Shown in pieces: positions 34,522 to 36,788 of a DNA stretch of 36,788 bases. Origin of the DNA: an uncultured Lachnospiraceae bacterium (GTDB taxonomy: Bacteria; Bacillota; Clostridia; Lachnospirales; Lachnospiraceae); assembly GCA_900317505.1 (NCBI GenBank), contig ONHB01000020.1:1-36788 (forward strand), given 5' to 3'. Within the stretch, counting starts at the first letter, position 1; each line of letters opens with the position of its first letter. Made by a program: the position numbers and the translations under genes. The notes under the pieces were generated by a model that was given only the letters and a program-made list of their open reading frames with translations, made no database searches and was not told the origin of the DNA.

Positions 34522-36673
34522 AATAAGACATCTTATTGCAGCTTTGTTGATTCTCGTATTTGCCGCCGTCTTGGAAATTCTGGTATTTAATGGAGACACG
34601 ATAGGCAGTGGATATTCCTATTTACGCTACAATGCAGTGGGCGATGATGAGCAGAGTGACGGTGAGACATTGGATGGCAGTACAAATGCAGATGACAGTC
34701 ACCAGGCAACAGGGTATCATGTGACAAGTGAGATCAGTGACAAATTGACAGCTCTGAGTGCGGATGAAGCCAATGAGATCGAAGTGCGCATGGACAACGA
34801 ACGGATCCTTGCCGAATACCGCGGAGAGACCTACACCCCGGAATATGACGAGGATATTGTAGTGGGCGAGGACGGTACGCTAATGCGCAGGGTCAGACAG
34901 ATGCATATTGTACTGGAGCTTGGGCAGGACTATTATATCAAGAAGCTCAGACTGGATGCCGATCTTACCAAAAACGGAGGATTTCAGGCTGATGCTTACC
35001 ACAATGGAGAGCTGGTACAGGATGGCATGTACTGCAGTATTGATCCAAAGATCGATGCAGGTATTATGAATGTCGGCTGCCATGCGGACAAGCTGGATAT
35101 CACACTTCTTACCGAGGATGAGCTTAGTCCGGAGGATGTCCGGATTGAAATATCAGCGAAGTTTCAGTTTAATTTTTGGAGGGCGGCATTTTTTGCAGTC
35201 TGCCTGTTTACGGTATACATTCTTTTTTTTGCAGGAAAAGATGTATATGCATTTATGAAAAAGAAACCGGAATGGTTTTTTGCAATTTTTACGTTGATGC
35301 TGGGTGGTCTGATCATAGAAGGACTTGGCTCCAATATGGTCGGCTATGATGAATATGTGCATGCCAAGAGTGCATACAAGCTTTCGTTTGGATCGACGAT
35401 CGAGACAACAGAGGCCGCCATGCAGATGGTAGGCAACAATCTTCCGTATTTCAACAATCCGGAGGAGCGGGAGTTGGTCGAAGCATATGAGGACAAGGTC
35501 AACGATCCGGATTATATTGCGCCGGATATCGGGCATCAGTCACGGCTGCCGCGTACAGAGACAAGGGTATATTATCCGATGGCTGCGGGCTTTTATCTGG
35601 GACGCGTGCTGCACACCGGTTTTGCCGATATGATGGAGCTTGCGAGACTGGGCAACCTGCTCTGCTATATCTTCATTGTTTTCTGGGCTGTCAAAAAGGC
35701 TAAGGGATATCAGATGGTGGTAGCGGCAATCGGCATGTTTCCCAACAATGTGTTTATCGCATCTTCCTTATCCTATGACATGCTGGTCAATGCGGGACTG
35801 CTGCTTGGATATGTACTTTTATTAAATGAAATACTGACACCGGATGAAAAGATCAAGCCGTCCAATGCATTTTTCATGCTGTTTTCTTTTATGGCAGGCT
35901 GTCTGTCCAAGCCGGTATATATTGTGATGTCTCTGATGCTTTTGTTTTTGCCCAAAAAGAAGTTCCAAAACAGGGTATCCGAGATTGTATTCAAGGCCGC
36001 GCTTCTGTTTTTGAACGGACTGATGATATACAATATTTTCTTCCCGACTCCGGTTGCGGGCGGGGATTATGCGCTGGTATCCAACAGTGCCTATGCAGGC
36101 GACAAACGTTCGATCGGTACAAGCACGGTCGGACAGCTGCAGTTTGTGATGTCCAATCCGCTTCAATATGCGGTTATCCTGTTACGGTCCATGTTTGACA
36201 TGCTGATGGATTATACGGTAAAGGGCAATCCGTTTGTATCATATGGTTACATGGGTACTGCCGGTTATCTTACCAACTGGCTTATGCTTGCACTTGGAGT
36301 GTTCGCGGCGCTATTTGCCAATGTCAAAACCTCGATCCGCAAGGGTATGGGGGCATTGACGCATCTGATGAACTTTGGTGTTGTGGCGATCGTATTTTCT
36401 TCGATGTATATTTCCTATACGGCGGTTGGCAGTTCCAATATCCTTGGAGTGCAGGGACGCTACGTTATCCCATTGTTTCTGCCGTTTTTAAGCTGCTTTA
36501 TGGGATGGGGCATCATCCGTGCGCAAAAGACCAAAGCAGAGGAACGTGTGGTAAAATTGAGAAACAGACTTCTGGCACTGCCTGCCGTGTATGAGAGGAT
36601 CATATTCGGAGTTATGATGGCGGTCAGTCTGTGGATGACGTTGAAACTGATCATTTTAACGATCAACGTATGA
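34511..36673 (+). CDS. DUF2142-like polytopic membrane protein
   Basis: This 720-aa protein has an N-terminal membrane segment (7-27), a long extracytoplasmic region (about 28-225) and then about ten membrane segments. The motif GYDEYVHAKSAY (D280, E281, H284) and the following YYPMAAGFYLGRVL match DUF2142-type membrane proteins, which resemble GT-C glycosyltransferases and occur in polysaccharide loci. The acidic pair after the first membrane segment is the usual candidate catalytic site of GT-C enzymes; activity is inferred only. It overlaps the previous gene by 11 nt and is followed 19 nt later by a GT2 gene. Confidence 0.82.
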   Translation: MKTKIRHLIAALLILVFAAVLEILVFNGDTIGSGYSYLRYNAVGDDEQSDGETLDGSTNADDSHQATGYHVTSEISDKLTALSADEANEIEVRMDNERILAEYRGETYTPEYDEDIVVGEDGTLMRRVRQMHIVLELGQDYYIKKLRLDADLTKNGGFQADAYHNGELVQDGMYCSIDPKIDAGIMNVGCHADKLDITLLTEDELSPEDVRIEISAKFQFNFWRAAFFAVCLFTVYILFFAGKDVYAFMKKKPEWFFAIFTLMLGGLIIEGLGSNMVGYDEYVHAKSAYKLSFGSTIETTEAAMQMVGNNLPYFNNPEERELVEAYEDKVNDPDYIAPDIGHQSRLPRTETRVYYPMAAGFYLGRVLHTGFADMMELARLGNLLCYIFIVFWAVKKAKGYQMVVAAIGMFPNNVFIASSLSYDMLVNAGLLLGYVLLLNEILTPDEKIKPSNAFFMLFSFMAGCLSKPVYIVMSLMLLFLPKKKFQNRVSEIVFKAALLFLNGLMIYNIFFPTPVAGGDYALVSNSAYAGDKRSIGTSTVGQLQFVMSNPLQYAVILLRSMFDMLMDYTVKGNPFVSYGYMGTAGYLTNWLMLALGVFAALFANVKTSIRKGMGALTHLMNFGVVAIVFSSMYISYTAVGSSNILGVQGRYVIPLFLPFLSCFMGWGIIRAQKTKAEERVVKLRNRLLALPAVYERIIFGVMMAVSLWMTLKLIILTINV

Positions 36674-36692
36674 TGATGGATGAGAGAAAAAG

Positions 36693-36788
36693 ATGATAAG
36701 TGTGATTGTGCCGGTTTACCGGAGCGAAAAAACATTACAGCGCTGTGTTGAGAGCCTTTTAAACCAGACCGAACAGGATTTTGAGATC
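36693..36788 (+). CDS. family 2 glycosyltransferase (partial, cut by window end)
   Basis: The 32 visible residues start MISVIVPVYRSEKTLQRCVE and continue SLLNQT, the unmistakable first beta strand and helix of a GT-A family 2 glycosyltransferase. The gene runs off the window edge. It starts 19 nt after the DUF2142-like gene with a weak ribosome site and probably belongs to the same surface-polysaccharide operon. The donor sugar cannot be told. Confidence 0.9.
   Translation, partial: MISVIVPVYRSEKTLQRCVESLLNQTEQDFEI

Noticed and set aside
1-36788. CRISPR array, mobile element, toxin-antitoxin or defence island
   Set aside because: No exact spaced repeats, transposase or integrase frames, or paired small toxin-antitoxin genes are visible; the genes are mostly core functions.

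Overview
The window is about 36.8 kb of chromosome, probably from a motile, anaerobic Gram-positive of the Clostridia, most likely Lachnospiraceae (Roseburia / Agathobacter / Butyrivibrio relatives). The evidence is the Firmicutes-type T-box riboswitch, strong AGGAGG ribosome binding sites, the Bacillus-like neighbourhoods mbl-flhO-flhP, comF-yvyF and cdaA-cdaR-glmM, a thioredoxin reductase that looks NADPH-independent, and moderate GC content. Every convincing gene lies on the + strand. I see no insertion sequence, prophage, CRISPR array, tRNA or rRNA.

Layout. 1-567: a possible C-terminal tail of an upstream gene, a promoter and a tryptophan T-box. 568-1587: solo trpD. 1906-3219: thioredoxin reductase-like flavoprotein and thioredoxin. 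3220-3394: a degenerate 20-bp tandem repeat. 3404-7051: hflK, hflC, acyl-ACP thioesterase and a CvfB-like S1 protein. 7205-8192: a 76-aa protein of unknown function and a diverged WecG/TagA/CpsF glycosyltransferase. 8431-13764: a PucR/CdaR-type regulator, ftsE, ftsX, a secreted M23 peptidase and a C-terminal processing protease, which together form a cell-division peptidoglycan-hydrolysis module. 13837-14742: GT14-like glycosyltransferase. 14968-19872: uvrB and uvrA. 20177-23146: mbl followed by two rod/hook basal-body genes and a FlgJ N-domain protein. 23213-27075: recD2, comF, yvyF and a small membrane protein. 27143-31616: an unknown polytopic membrane protein, cdaA (c-di-AMP synthase), cdaR and glmM. 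31680-33758: HPr and leuA. 33808-36788: two membrane proteins (the second DUF2142-like) and the start of a GT2 glycosyltransferase, probably the edge of a surface-polysaccharide locus.

How it fits together. Much of the window concerns the cell envelope: division hydrolysis (ftsEX, M23, Ctp), elongation (mbl), c-di-AMP coupled to peptidoglycan precursor supply (cdaA-cdaR-glmM), glycosyltransferases and flagellar rod assembly. Amino-acid biosynthesis (trpD, leuA), redox, DNA repair and competence genes are interleaved. Seven Rho-independent terminators and several sigma-A-like promoters split the region into transcription units.

I do not see a clear new multi-gene system. The best leads are non-coding or concern poorly described proteins: three TTTGTGAA half-sites spaced about two helical turns apart upstream of the PucR-type regulator, the 20-bp tandem repeat before hflK, the thioredoxin reductase without NADPH motifs, the glycosyltransferase with altered family motifs, and the unknown membrane proteins upstream of cdaA.
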